Source: Candidatus Harrisonbacteria bacterium RIFOXYD1_FULL_40_9
Lineage (GTDB): Bacteria; Patescibacteriota; Minisyncoccia; UBA6257; XYD1-FULL-40-9
Length of the DNA stretch: 11,365 nt
Assembly (NCBI GenBank): GCA_001818015.1
Contig: MHJO01000020.1
Coordinates: 1 to 11,365, forward strand
Direction: 5' to 3'
Shown: piece by piece, positions 11,162 to 11,365 of the stretch
Layout of the letters: each line of letters begins with the position of its first letter
How positions within the stretch are numbered: the first letter of the stretch is position 1
The notes under the pieces: generated by a model
Databases searched by the model: none
The model's input: the letters and a program-made list of their open reading frames with translations, nothing else
What the model was told of the DNA's origin: nothing
Program-made: the position numbers and the translations under genes

Positions 11162-11365
11162 TTAATTAAAATTAATTTTAAAATTATACATTCCCATACT
11201 ACAAAGCCCTTGAAGGGGTTGTCCTGCTTTTGGTATTCCTACGTCAATAACTTCTTCTCCTGTTTGAGGTAGAATTTTCTGATAGCCAATCGACCGAATG
11301 ACTAGTGACGCCGAGCAGTCATATGTGCCATTTGTTTTGACGACTAATTTCGTTGGGATTCCTGC
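11162..11365 (-). CDS. Cupredoxin-like domain, C-terminal part of a protein whose start lies outside the window
   Basis: The last 67 residues are in the window, open to base 11365: AGIPTKLVVKTNGTYDCSAS, then IRSIGYQKILPQTGEE, IDVGIPKAG and LCSMGMYNFKINFN before TAA (11162-11164). The pattern TNGTYxCS...LPQTG...CSMGMY is typical of cupredoxin-fold domains found in bacterial copper or heavy-metal proteins, including at the C-terminus of TauE/SafE-like exporters. Cys 55, Met 57 and Met 59 of this fragment, with Cys 17, are likely metal ligands. This end alone does not say which protein carries the domain. It is the upstream member of the tight run with the DoxX-like gene. Confidence 0.75.
   Translation of the reverse strand, partial: AGIPTKLVVKTNGTYDCSASLVIRSIGYQKILPQTGEEVIDVGIPKAGQPLQGLCSMGMYNFKINFN

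Noticed and set aside
1..11365. Recoded UGA (code 25)
   Set aside because: TGA ends the 7032-7307 and 7735-8814 genes at sensible places and no gene needs in-frame TGA.

Overview
The window looks like a piece of a small, AT-rich bacterial genome, most likely a Patescibacteria/CPR member of the Parcubacteria kind. This is inferred from the gene set: a short Obg without a C-terminal extension, a tiny double-CxxC protein of the type common in that group, a KGG stress protein, many small membrane-anchored or secreted proteins, and many starts without a Shine-Dalgarno (SD) sequence. TGA ends two clear genes (7032-7307 and 7735-8814), so the code is standard and UGA is not read as glycine as in Gracilibacteria/Absconditabacteria. 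No rRNA, tRNA, CRISPR array, transposase or integrase was seen.

Layout. (1) 1-2531, + strand: cell-surface pair. A secreted polysaccharide deacetylase, cut by the window start and carrying repeated carbohydrate-binding-like domains, is followed 24 bp later by a membrane-anchored protein with a probable concanavalin-like domain. (2) 2528-3709: a small four-helix membrane protein on the minus strand, two coupled tiny membrane proteins on the plus strand, and a KGG stress protein on the minus strand. (3) 3809-5676: a near-consensus promoter drives a 59-aa double-CxxC protein. A bidirectional terminator separates it from obg (minus). Divergent from obg is a DUF454/YbaN-like gene that appears to carry a one-base frameshift. 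(4) 5686-7573, minus strand: a solitary parB-like gene with an unknown partner upstream, a small conserved hypothetical gene, and a DUF167/YggU gene. (5) 7735-9534, minus: a membrane-anchored cyclophilin followed by a membrane-anchored protein of unknown function. (6) 9535-10233, minus: two small genes of unknown function, one of 55 aa easily missed, preceded by a perfect 17-bp inverted repeat that contains their SD and start codon. (7) 10293-11365, minus: a tight three-gene run with 2-3 bp gaps: the C-terminal end of a cupredoxin-like protein, a DoxX-like membrane protein, and a membrane protein resembling proteins often labelled 'LigA'.

The functional themes are cell-surface glycan binding or editing (1), housekeeping GTPase and DNA-partition-type functions (3, 4), envelope protein folding (5) and possible metal/redox handling (7). 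I see no obvious defence or mobile system. The most unusual items are the SD-containing inverted repeat at 10198-10233, the near-identical DNA block inside otherwise diverged repeats in the deacetylase gene, the frameshift in the DUF454 gene, and an altered ENxxR motif in the ParB homologue.
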